A stretch of 13,761 nucleotides of DNA. Source: Anaerolineae bacterium. Lineage in GTDB: Bacteria; Chloroflexota; Anaerolineae; Anaerolineales; Villigracilaceae. Location of the stretch: positions 1-13,761 of the forward strand of contig PMLN01000317.1 of assembly GCA_003158885.1 (NCBI GenBank). Reading direction: 5' to 3'. The translations under genes were made by a program, and so were the position numbers. This document shows positions 6,188-13,207 of this stretch, piece after piece. The notes under the pieces were generated by a model. The model saw nothing but the letters and a program-made list of their open reading frames with translations, did not search any database and was not told where the DNA came from. Numbering within the stretch: the stretch's first letter is position 1; each line of letters begins with the position of its first letter.

Positions 6188-7933
6188 TCAGCCTCCGACC
6201 GTCCACAACCATTTTTTGACCAGTTCACGCCGTCGCACCGGATCACCCGGCAAAACCAGAGGGCGGCCGCGTCCATCAATCACAACTCCCATGGCGCCCC
6301 CGCTGACGCGTACCATGCCGCCGCGGCCCGTTCCAAAGCCCACGTCTGTGCCGTGTGAGGGCTGGAGTGTCAATTTGGCCGATTGACCGTTTGCCAGCGG
6401 CAGTATTTCAATACTGCCATATTTGACTTCAGCTTGCGCTTCGTGACCATCATCGTAAACCATGCGAGCACGCGCCACCAGCGAGCCATACGCGGCAGAA
6501 GCTGTGACAGAAACCACGGTGCCCAGACTCTGAAATGCGCCTGATTCCAAAACCTGCACCGGAAGGATACTATTGCGCTGCGCGGCCGCGCCCAGAAGCG
6601 GCAGTAAATCGTTCTTATCAAGGATGATCGTGGTCAAACCGGTTGGCTGGACCGCATCCAGCAAAAGCAAGAGGCTTTGCCCGGGGGTTGGAACATCATC
6701 CAAGGCGCTGCCGCCCGCCAGGATCGGTTCAAAACCGGGCAGCAAGCCGGGACGCGCCGAGCGCGGAAAATTACGCCTGGCGGTTTGCACGGCAAGATAA
6801 AGCGCCTGACGGGTTACTGCCTGCGCAATCGCCTGTTCTTCCTTGGTGGCCGGGATGGAGGCTGGATATAAAGCCTTCTGATAAATGTAATCGCGCAGAA
6901 CATCGGTGGAAACATCCAGCGGCGACCAACGCAGCACGTCTTCCAGGGTTGTGTACTGCAATAAGGCGGGCAAATTCTCCCCAAGGCCAAACTGCGGATA
7001 AACGCTCAACGTTGATCTTTGTCCAAAGCCTGCCGCAACTACTGCGGCTGAAGCGCCGATATCCACACTCAACAAGCCCTTGTGTCCGGGGTATACCTGG
7101 CCGAGGAAACGCACCATACGGTTCAATGCATAAGCCGAAGGCAAAACGTTGCCGTCCGCCCAATTGGCTATATCATCCAGGCCTTTCAACTGGCGCTGGC
7201 GAATTTCAAGGAAAATGCCGGCTAGTTCACGCGCAGCCGGTTCCAGGTCTTCGGTTTCGAGCGAAGGGCGCACATTGGGGCTGAATCGCAGGGAGGAAGT
7301 CACGCTGCCTAGCAACCCCTTAACTTCATCATCCAGCTTTTGATTACCGGCAAATAACACGGCTGGCCGTTTCTCCTGCGGCAAAAGATAACCTGCCAAC
7401 CCCACCGGTTCCAGCATCTTATGAACAGAACGGGAGGCTCCCCCATCTGTACCGCCGGTAATGATCACAACATCCGGCTGTAAGCGGAGAAGCGTATCAA
7501 TTTTCTGGTCGCCCAAGCGGTGATCGTTCAATCCGGCCGAATCAACCACGCGCGTATACGTCATCTCCGCCAGGCGCAGCGCGCTTCCCAGGGACACATC
7601 CTCAAGCAAACCAACCAGGGCCGTTTTCAAAGCGGGACCGGCGGATATCGTGGCAACAAACGCGTCCACGCCGGAACCATCCGGCTGGAACGGCGTAATG
7701 AGGCGATGATCTGCATTTAGCAAAGTCCGGCCCGTTACCGTTTGCAGGTTATTGATCGCGTTGCGGACGCCTTCGCCAACATCATGAAAAGGCGCTTCCG
7801 TTGTCGAAGGGGCCGAGGCAGATGCAACCAAACGATATTCGCCCTCGACCACGTCAAAGAAGACCGCGCGCGTGACCGCCGTACCGATGTTGACAGCCAG
7901 TAGAGAGTCAGTTTGAACCAAAGAAGCAGGCAT
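6188..7933 (-). CDS. GlmL/MutL-family actin-like (ASKHA) ATPase
   Basis: This 581-aa cytosolic protein has the layout of the glutamate mutase L (GlmL/MutL) family of actin/Hsp70-fold ATPases. The phosphate-1 loop region is AVNIGTAVTRAVFF (13-26). ITGGTDGG (158-165) is a family hallmark. Phosphate-2 is SVDIGASAAVVAAG (289-302), and the adenosine region is ILAGGSALDD (404-413). A Gly-rich C-terminal part contains GVVIDGRGRPLVLPGDP (549-565). Family members are known beside B12-dependent mutases, with the function inferred as chaperone or reactivase. Here the gene sits among membrane-protein genes, and the mutase genes lie 4.8 kb away in another transcription unit. The phosphate-1 Asp is N15 and the usual Lys is R22. 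D291 is kept. Spacing is 3 nt to the gene before and 4 nt to the gene after. No strong ribosome site is visible before ATG 7933, so coupling is likely. Confidence 0.85.
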   Translation of the reverse strand: MPASLVQTDSLLAVNIGTAVTRAVFFDVVEGEYRLVASASAPSTTEAPFHDVGEGVRNAINNLQTVTGRTLLNADHRLITPFQPDGSGVDAFVATISAGPALKTALVGLLEDVSLGSALRLAEMTYTRVVDSAGLNDHRLGDQKIDTLLRLQPDVVIITGGTDGGASRSVHKMLEPVGLAGYLLPQEKRPAVLFAGNQKLDDEVKGLLGSVTSSLRFSPNVRPSLETEDLEPAARELAGIFLEIRQRQLKGLDDIANWADGNVLPSAYALNRMVRFLGQVYPGHKGLLSVDIGASAAVVAAGFGQRSTLSVYPQFGLGENLPALLQYTTLEDVLRWSPLDVSTDVLRDYIYQKALYPASIPATKEEQAIAQAVTRQALYLAVQTARRNFPRSARPGLLPGFEPILAGGSALDDVPTPGQSLLLLLDAVQPTGLTTIILDKNDLLPLLGAAAQRNSILPVQVLESGAFQSLGTVVSVTASAAYGSLVARARMVYDDGHEAQAEVKYGSIEILPLANGQSAKLTLQPSHGTDVGFGTGRGGMVRVSGGAMGVVIDGRGRPLVLPGDPVRRRELVKKWLWTVGG

Positions 7934-7936
7934 AAA

Positions 7937-8611
7937 TCAATGCAACCCGAACAGAGTTCCAAAGAAATGAAAACGATCGATCAGCGCCGTCAGCGCGGCG
8001 GAATAGACGCCGGCGAACAAAACACCCAAAGTAATGGCGAGGAAAATACTCCCGATAAAAGCAAGGAACTCGATGAAACCGAAGCGGCGCGCCGAACCAT
8101 CACGGGTGGTGCGCGCGCCAAAATGGAAATAGACCAGCGTGGTGGTGACACCTGCCAGAATCCATGCTCCATTGAACATCATTTGAGCCAATTGGGGCAC
8201 CGAAGCCGCGGCATGCGTATCGAACAAGTTGATGGTCGCGCCAGCCTGCGGCAGGAGCGTTCCGGTAACCGCACCGCCAACGGCCACTGCCGCGCTGACC
8301 CCCACCAGCAGCGCCATTGCCGGCATTCCCAAGGAGGTAAGACGCGGAGAAACTTTTGTCAGCAGGAGTGCGCTCAAAATCAAAGGCATGACCAGCAAAG
8401 CCTTTTGTGCAACGCTGCCGGTCAAAAGCGGGAAAAGCAAATCCGGCCATAGCACTTGCCGAAAGGCCACCGCAGCCACATAACCTGCCGAAACACCCAC
8501 AAAAATATAAACGGCCAGGCGGAACAAGGGATTATCGCCTATCAGGTAACTAAAGATGAAAAGCGTAAAGAGAAAAGCCGCAATGCCCGTGATCAGGTCG
8601 AGAAGAGACAC
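7937..8611 (-). CDS. Polytopic membrane protein of the operon (about six helices)
   Basis: This 224-aa protein is strongly hydrophobic, with helices near residues 7-24, 32-50, 69-85, 97-120, 145-163 and 182-206. Short basic loops around 86-90 and 165-177 (ARTTRDGSARR) are likely cytosolic. No transport signature or cofactor motif is recognised. The GTG start at 8611 lies 1 nt after the preceding stop, with GGAAG as a plausible ribosome site. It resembles the 203-aa operon protein in size and helix number, so the two could be structural partners, though I see no clear sequence repeat between them. Confidence 0.8.
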   Translation of the reverse strand: MSLLDLITGIAAFLFTLFIFSYLIGDNPLFRLAVYIFVGVSAGYVAAVAFRQVLWPDLLFPLLTGSVAQKALLVMPLILSALLLTKVSPRLTSLGMPAMALLVGVSAAVAVGGAVTGTLLPQAGATINLFDTHAAASVPQLAQMMFNGAWILAGVTTTLVYFHFGARTTRDGSARRFGFIEFLAFIGSIFLAITLGVLFAGVYSAALTALIDRFHFFGTLFGLH

Positions 8612-8612
8612 G

Positions 8613-11006
8613 TTAACTTCCGTCCTTTTCCATACCGAGGGTCCTTATGCCCGGCACAATATTCCACAACCCGCCCAATAAGATCAATCCGGCAGCCAGC
8701 AGTAGCCCAACACTGTACGCATCCCAATAGCGGCCCGCCAGCCCGGCTTGTCCATTGGCCTGTTCGACTTTGGCTGCATCGTTCAAGCCATTGACCAATC
8801 CATTGATCTGGCCGGAGGCAAAATAGGGCATCAGCATCGGGCCGGCTTGTGAACTGGATATGACCACGAGAGATGAAGTGCCGCGCATCGGCCCCGCCTG
8901 CTCGATCCAAACGCGTCCGGTTTCCGCGCTATCTGTCAATAGAATCACCGAGGCAAAATCTGAAAAATGAGTAATGCCCTGCACAGGTGCGGCTTGCCAG
9001 GCCGGCGACCCATCCACATCGAGAGGCATCACGGCATTTGGATTCCGGGCAAAATCATATATGCCAGCCAATCCGCCCGGAAGATAACCGAGATCAATAT
9101 ACTGTTTACCGCTCTTATAGCTGCGTTCCGCCAATGGTCCGGCGATAAAACTTTCCGCCAGGGCTGAACCGGTCGGCGATGAAGAGAGAATCGTTAAACG
9201 AGGATGCTTTAACAAAAGCAGACGATTCAAATACGGCTCGGCCACCGTTTGCATCTCGCCGGATAAGGAAGGTTCGTAATCAAACACAACCAGAACGGGG
9301 GCGCCCACCGGAATTTTTTCTATGGTAGAGATTGCCATTTCCGTCTGGTCGTTCGGGATACGGGCCGGCAGGCCAAAAATTTCGGTTCCCGAAAAGAGAA
9401 TGCCTCCCACGACCAGGAACATCACTACTGCGATCACCCAGCGCAGAACCCGCTGCGACATAATTACGGAAGGCGCCTTCATTGGGATTGGCACCGTCTC
9501 TGCGGCAAGAACCTGTTCAAGCAATGCCGCCTGCGTTTGATGATCGCTTGTGGCATTTAATTTCATCGAATAGGTTTTTGGCTTGCTGGTAGGCCGGAAC
9601 ATCCCCACCGGCAGGACCCCGTGCAAACCCGCCAATGGACCGCCGGCTTCCAGGAAAGAATCGCGGCTGGATTGAGGGATCGAAGAGGGAAGCGCTGATT
9701 CGACCGGGCGCATTGCCTGCACCCAGGATGGCAATGCCGCCGGAGCAATGTCTTCCCCCGTTTGCGCGGCCGCAGGCGGCTTCGCTTCATCAGAAGCTTG
9801 ATCAGTGGTTTCCGATGGAGAACCGCTCAACCAATCGGGCGCCTGCAATGAAGCGTTGAGATCCTCCACGTTAACATTTTCCAGGGAGCCATCCACGAAT
9901 GCCGGCGTGGAACCCGGCGTTTGAGGGTTCGCAGGCCCATAAGAAGACAGCCAGTCAGGTGTTTTAGTAGATTCAACGGATGATTTGAGTTCATCAGTCT
10001 CTGAAGATACAGGCGCAGGAGATACTTCCGTTTGCGGAGGTTCGGCCTTCGACGAGGCTTCGCTTTGAGGAGCAATGCTCTTGAGCCAATCAGGCATATC
10101 TGACGAATAAGTTGATGTAGCCGATGACCCCTGATCAAAAGCTTTTAACCAGTCCGGGATTTCCGCCGGCTCAACCATCGCACTTTGCGGAGAAGCGCTG
10201 GCTGGCAACTCATCAGGCTGGGACAAGGCCGGTTGTTCTTCCGATGAGGAAGGTACTGTTTCAAAGGAAGACCGGAGGGATCGAAGATTGTTCAACCAAT
10301 CGGGTGTCTCACTTGCGGGAGAAGGCGTTGAAGTTGAGGGAGTTGATGCGGCAGATTCAGCCGGTTGGTCAGAAGGCGGCAATGGAGCTGGGGCAGGAGC
10401 AGAGAATTGATTGGCGCGTGAAAGCCAATCGGCCAGTTCATCTTTTTCAGGGGCAGGCTCTTGAGGCGCCATCCAGGCAGGCGCAGTATTTTCAACGGAA
10501 GTTCCGGACGAAGCCTGCGCGTCGGCGGTGTTGGAAGATGTTCCTTCTTCCTGTCCGCCAAGTTCAACCCACCTCGCTCGTTGGGCGTCCCCAGCATAGG
10601 GTTCATCCTTTTTCTTTTGAACAGGCACGTCACCGGTAAGACTTACAAGCCAATCGGGAATTTCTTCCGCTTCATGATCTTCACCCTTACCCTGTGAAGC
10701 CAAGCCCGCCAGCAGGTCAGGTTTGGAGGATGCGACCGGCTTGTCGTTATTCGCATTCGATGATGAATCTGCCGCCTCTTCGCTGGCAGATTGCCGCGCC
10801 GTTTCACGGGCTTCTCTTAACCACTGGGGAAGGATCGGCTCCAGGTCGGCGGTGACTCTTTTGGTGGGTAGCTGTCCGGGTTGAAGAGGGGCATCTTCTC
10901 CTTTAACGGCGCCCGCCAACGGTTCGAGACGCGACAGACAATTTCGACAAAACTCTGCATCGGCAGGATTCACTTCGCCGCAGACGGGACATTTGATGGT
11001 ATCCAT
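8613..11006 (-). CDS. Zinc-ribbon protein with ten PDWL-type motifs and two helices
   Basis: This 797-aa protein begins with a four-cysteine zinc ribbon (C6, C9, C20, C23). A long, low-complexity, probably disordered region (about 30-515) follows, studded with ten short Trp motifs at 59, 116, 175, 191, 234, 283, 304, 349, 389 and 425. Six of these read PDWL; the others are PQWL, PAWM, ADWL and PSWV. A conserved-looking segment GPLAGLHGVLPVG spans 456-468. A transmembrane helix (about 518-540), an alpha/beta domain of about 215 residues outside it (VLVVFDYEPSLSGEM, ASVILLTDS, SSLVVISSS) and a second helix (about 764-785) complete it. ATG 11006 is preferred over an in-frame start at 11129: it gives a TAATG overlap with the previous gene, has GGAG 7 nt upstream, and puts the zinc ribbon at the N-terminus. 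It looks like a cytosolic docking platform joined to a membrane-anchored domain. Function unknown. Confidence 0.85.
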   Translation of the reverse strand: MDTIKCPVCGEVNPADAEFCRNCLSRLEPLAGAVKGEDAPLQPGQLPTKRVTADLEPILPQWLREARETARQSASEEAADSSSNANNDKPVASSKPDLLAGLASQGKGEDHEAEEIPDWLVSLTGDVPVQKKKDEPYAGDAQRARWVELGGQEEGTSSNTADAQASSGTSVENTAPAWMAPQEPAPEKDELADWLSRANQFSAPAPAPLPPSDQPAESAASTPSTSTPSPASETPDWLNNLRSLRSSFETVPSSSEEQPALSQPDELPASASPQSAMVEPAEIPDWLKAFDQGSSATSTYSSDMPDWLKSIAPQSEASSKAEPPQTEVSPAPVSSETDELKSSVESTKTPDWLSSYGPANPQTPGSTPAFVDGSLENVNVEDLNASLQAPDWLSGSPSETTDQASDEAKPPAAAQTGEDIAPAALPSWVQAMRPVESALPSSIPQSSRDSFLEAGGPLAGLHGVLPVGMFRPTSKPKTYSMKLNATSDHQTQAALLEQVLAAETVPIPMKAPSVIMSQRVLRWVIAVVMFLVVGGILFSGTEIFGLPARIPNDQTEMAISTIEKIPVGAPVLVVFDYEPSLSGEMQTVAEPYLNRLLLLKHPRLTILSSSPTGSALAESFIAGPLAERSYKSGKQYIDLGYLPGGLAGIYDFARNPNAVMPLDVDGSPAWQAAPVQGITHFSDFASVILLTDSAETGRVWIEQAGPMRGTSSLVVISSSQAGPMLMPYFASGQINGLVNGLNDAAKVEQANGQAGLAGRYWDAYSVGLLLAAGLILLGGLWNIVPGIRTLGMEKDGS

Positions 11007-11617
11007 TACTTGTCTCCGTAGGGACGATCTGCCCCGAACAGAACGCGCAAGCCGGTAGTCAATGTGCCGAGCGCCACACCGATCAAAATGCCGCGCGCCC
11101 CTCCGAGGGCAAGCACCTGTTGAATCCATGGGCGGATTAAATTGTTCAATGGGAGGATTTCGCCGAAAGGCAAAGTGGCAGAGGCAGCCAGCATCAGCAC
11201 GGCCGTGAGAAGAAAGACAATACTCATGACATCCGTACGGCGGCGCAGGAGGCGGATACTGGCATAAAGCAGTGTCACAGACAGCAGCGCCATCAGCGCT
11301 GTTTCAACCGGCACGATCACCGTGTTTACAAGCAGGCGGATATACGGTTGATCCGGTCCAAGCGCGAGGCCAAAAATAAAACTTGCAAACAGGCTGACCA
11401 GCAAAACCGCGCTGTAAATATTCCCCTTTTCGCGGCGGCGGACTTTATCGCCATGCACCGAGATTAAATTGAATACCCCAACGAGAGCCGCCATGCCGGC
11501 CAGAATAATGGCCCAGTTGAGCAGGACAGACTGTACCATGGCGAGAGCAGGCACAAAATAGCTGATCAAAACAATCAGACCTGCAGCAATTGCAATTGCA
11601 ACGGCAAGATAGCGCAT
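11006..11617 (-). CDS. Polytopic membrane protein of the operon (about six helices)
   Basis: This 203-aa protein has hydrophobic helices near 3-25, 32-53, 67-86, 97-122, 129-149 and 173-195. A basic loop HGDKVRRREK (55-64) and RLLRRRTD (122-129) suggest cytosolic sides there. The end GADRPYGDK is hydrophilic. No known family motif was recognised. It shares a TAATG stop/start overlap with the gene before (11617) and another with the gene after (11006), so translation of all three is coupled. Confidence 0.8.
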   Translation of the reverse strand: MRYLAVAIAIAAGLIVLISYFVPALAMVQSVLLNWAIILAGMAALVGVFNLISVHGDKVRRREKGNIYSAVLLVSLFASFIFGLALGPDQPYIRLLVNTVIVPVETALMALLSVTLLYASIRLLRRRTDVMSIVFLLTAVLMLAASATLPFGEILPLNNLIRPWIQQVLALGGARGILIGVALGTLTTGLRVLFGADRPYGDK

Positions 11618-12354
11618 TAGAACAACCCCATCAACTTCAAAGCCGTACCTGCCAAAAGCGTCAGAACAATCAACCAGCGCAAAATATCCTGGACTGTCAA
11701 ACTCGCGGCGTGAGACGAGCCGGGATCAAGATAAGCGCTGGCCGCAAATAATTCCTCACCCACCAGCAGCTCCTGCGCAGATGCAAAAAGCGCGGCTTGC
11801 GAGGAAATATCCGTGCTGGCGCCGAGCAGAAAGATATTCCGGCGTTCCGCCGCATCGGCCAACAAGGCAGCTTCCACGCCGAAATCGCCAACCAATATAC
11901 TGGCGGAAATATTTTCATCCCAAATGATCGGCATGGAACCTGCTGCGGCAGAAAACGGTGTCATTCCACTCAAACGCCCCGAACTGGGTTGATAGAGGTC
12001 GCTGACGCCCATCGTCCGGTATCCTGCTTGAAGCGTATCCTGTGCGAGCAAAGCCAATGAAGATTCGCCTGCGGCTGCAACCGGCGGACGGTCACTCAAC
12101 GAGGTACGTTCGGTGAGACGACGCAGTACATCCAGGCCTGCGAGCGGCGCGCCGCCGCGCGGTGTGAGTAAACTGGCACGTCCAAGCGCAACAAAGAGAC
12201 GAGTCCCGTCTTCCACGCTGAGGTCTACAGCGCGGGATAAGCGCATCAATGCAGGAATGACGCGCCATTTCGGCGGCGATTTTCGTTTCATCAATGACAG
12301 CGCGATCAGCAGAATTGCGGCAAAGCCAACCAGGCCGAGTCCAATCAGGTTCAT
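11617..12354 (-). CDS. Two-helix membrane protein resembling DUF6754
   Basis: This 245-aa protein has an N-terminal helix (3-22), a basic stop-transfer stretch (MKRKSPPKWR), a long soluble middle region and a C-terminal helix (222-243). The middle contains VEDGTRLFVALGRASLLTP, a TSLSDRPPVAAAGESSLALLAQD block and a GEELFAASAYL segment near the end. These features recall the DUF6754 family found in Chloroflexota and other deep lineages, recalled rather than searched. Both ends are anchored, with the middle region probably on the cytosolic side after the basic stretch. Its ATG overlaps the stop of the 85-aa gene as ATGA. Confidence 0.8.
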   Translation of the reverse strand: MNLIGLGLVGFAAILLIALSLMKRKSPPKWRVIPALMRLSRAVDLSVEDGTRLFVALGRASLLTPRGGAPLAGLDVLRRLTERTSLSDRPPVAAAGESSLALLAQDTLQAGYRTMGVSDLYQPSSGRLSGMTPFSAAAGSMPIIWDENISASILVGDFGVEAALLADAAERRNIFLLGASTDISSQAALFASAQELLVGEELFAASAYLDPGSSHAASLTVQDILRWLIVLTLLAGTALKLMGLF

Positions 12355-12608
12355 AAATCCGCCCCTTCATCCAGGAAAGAAACAAAAGCGTGTAGTTCAT
12401 CTTCAGATTCAAGCGTACGCGCCAGGGCATCTGCATTCTCCCCCAGGAAAGGCCGCCCAATATACAGCACCTGGGCCGACAATATAGCCAATGGCTTGCC
12501 TGCATCCAGCGCCCATCTGGCAAATCCATCCAGTTGATAACGTCGCAGGGTTCCCGCCCAACGAAGCCAATGGTCGCGTGGCGACGTATGCCCGTAAGAA
12601 GACTGCAT
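12351..12608 (-). CDS. Small soluble protein opening the operon
   Basis: This 85-aa protein is rich in Trp, Arg and Leu, with no signal peptide. Likely helices are RDHWLRWAGTLRRYQLDGFARWALDAG (about 11-37, quoted in outline by its WLRWAG and RRYQLDGF parts), a hydrophobic AILSAQVLYIG (41-51) and an acidic C-terminal helix (58-82). It is short but well supported: the 4-nt ATGA overlap ties it to the 245-aa gene, a candidate -10 lies directly upstream, and competing frames have no such links. No family recognised. It may be a regulatory or adaptor subunit. Confidence 0.7.
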   Translation of the reverse strand: MQSSYGHTSPRDHWLRWAGTLRRYQLDGFARWALDAGKPLAILSAQVLYIGRPFLGENADALARTLESEDELHAFVSFLDEGADL

Positions 12609-12614
12609 GAATGC

Positions 12615-12620
12615 AGTATA
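12615..12620 (-). promoter_or_regulatory. Candidate -10 for leaderless start of the operon
   Basis: On the minus strand TATACT ends 7 nt before the A of ATG 12608. Transcription would thus begin at or beside the start codon, and no Shine-Dalgarno sequence exists there. No good -35 hexamer is seen. The pattern matches that at position 62-67. Confidence 0.4.
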
Positions 12621-12706
12621 GCATATTTCTTTAAGGTGGGGTTATCTAAAAAGCAAACATCGAGGTTGCAGGTGGATTACAAATAATTATGGAAAATAAC
12701 CCATAG

Positions 12707-12712
12707 TATAAT
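12707..12712 (+). promoter_or_regulatory. Candidate -10 of the mutase-subunit/meaB transcript
   Basis: A perfect TATAAT lies 28 nt before ATG 12740, giving a 5' leader of roughly 20 nt that contains the ribosome site. The -35 region (about 12684-12689) is AT-rich but not a match to TTGACA. It is divergent from the operon promoter at 12615-12620, leaving only about 85 nt between the two. Confidence 0.5.
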
Positions 12713-12730
12713 CCGTGTGATTTCAGCGTT

Positions 12731-12735
12731 GGAGG
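12731..12735 (+). promoter_or_regulatory. Strong ribosome binding site
   Basis: GGAGG lies 4 nt before ATG 12740 and fixes the start of the B12-binding subunit. Confidence 0.8.
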
Positions 12736-12739
12736 AACC

Positions 12740-13162
12740 ATGGCGATAGATAAAGACCAAACCACTTTGCCCGATAAAAAGATCCGTGTGCTGGTGGCCA
12801 AACCCGGACTGGACGGGCATGACCGCGGCGCAAAAGTGGTGGCACGCGCATTGCGGGATGCCGGCATGGAAGTCATTTATACAGGCCTGAGGCAAACTCC
12901 TGAAATGATTGCCGAAGCGGCTCTGCAGGAAGATGTGGATGTCATAGGACTCTCGATTTTATCCGGAGCGCATATGGCGCTGGCGCCGCGCATCATGGAT
13001 CTACTAAAAGCCAACGGGCAGACGAATGTAAAGGTGTTTATCGGCGGCATTGTGCCGGACGAGGATATTCCGCGATTGATGGAAATGGGCATTGCAGGTG
13101 TGTATGGGCCCGGAGCCTCCACGGAAGATATTGTCAAAGATATTAAGAACGCGGTGAAGTGA
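12740..13162 (+). CDS. mcmA2: Methylmalonyl-CoA mutase-type cobalamin-binding subunit
   Basis: This 140-aa protein is a stand-alone B12-binding domain, equal to the C-terminal part of one-chain methylmalonyl-CoA mutases. It supplies adenosylcobalamin to a separate catalytic subunit that rearranges (R)-methylmalonyl-CoA and succinyl-CoA. The signature is complete. GLDGHDRG (23-30) is the DxHxxG motif, with H27 as lower axial cobalt ligand. SILSG (72-76) is the SxL motif. IGGIVP (101-106) is the GG motif, and YGPGAS follows at 122-127. Size matches small subunits of two-subunit enzymes. The family also serves related acyl-CoA mutases (ethylmalonyl, isobutyryl), so the exact substrate depends on the large subunit, which is not here. 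meaB follows 45 nt downstream on the same strand. Confidence 0.92.
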   Translation: MAIDKDQTTLPDKKIRVLVAKPGLDGHDRGAKVVARALRDAGMEVIYTGLRQTPEMIAEAALQEDVDVIGLSILSGAHMALAPRIMDLLKANGQTNVKVFIGGIVPDEDIPRLMEMGIAGVYGPGASTEDIVKDIKNAVK

Positions 13163-13207
13163 GTAAGGCACAAATCCTAAAAAGCAAAGTGTTCATGGAA
13201 GATTTTG

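Noticed and set aside
5614..6219. 201-codon open frame on the + strand
   Set aside because: It lies entirely opposite the GlmL-like and 351-aa genes, has a His/Arg/Pro-rich composition typical of an antisense frame, and has no ribosome site or family-like motif.
6184..6279. Longer N-terminus for the 351-aa protein starting at 6279
   Set aside because: The extension would overlap the end of the ATPase gene by about 90 nt and encodes a Cys/Trp-rich stretch out of character. GGAGG 8 nt before 6183 favours the shorter form.
10124..10639. 171-codon open frame on the + strand
   Set aside because: Antisense to the low-complexity PDWL region. Its composition is simply the complement of Ser/Pro/Glu codons.
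9720..10832. Regularly recurring CCAATC-like strings, suspected CRISPR or DNA repeat array
   Set aside because: They are the codons of PDWL-type motifs, unevenly spaced and only a few bases long. The repetition is at protein level, not a CRISPR array.
11007..11129. Longer N-terminus for the zinc-ribbon protein starting at 11129
   Set aside because: The added residues are Arg-rich and overlap the 203-aa gene. ATG 11006 has a ribosome site and starts directly before the zinc ribbon.
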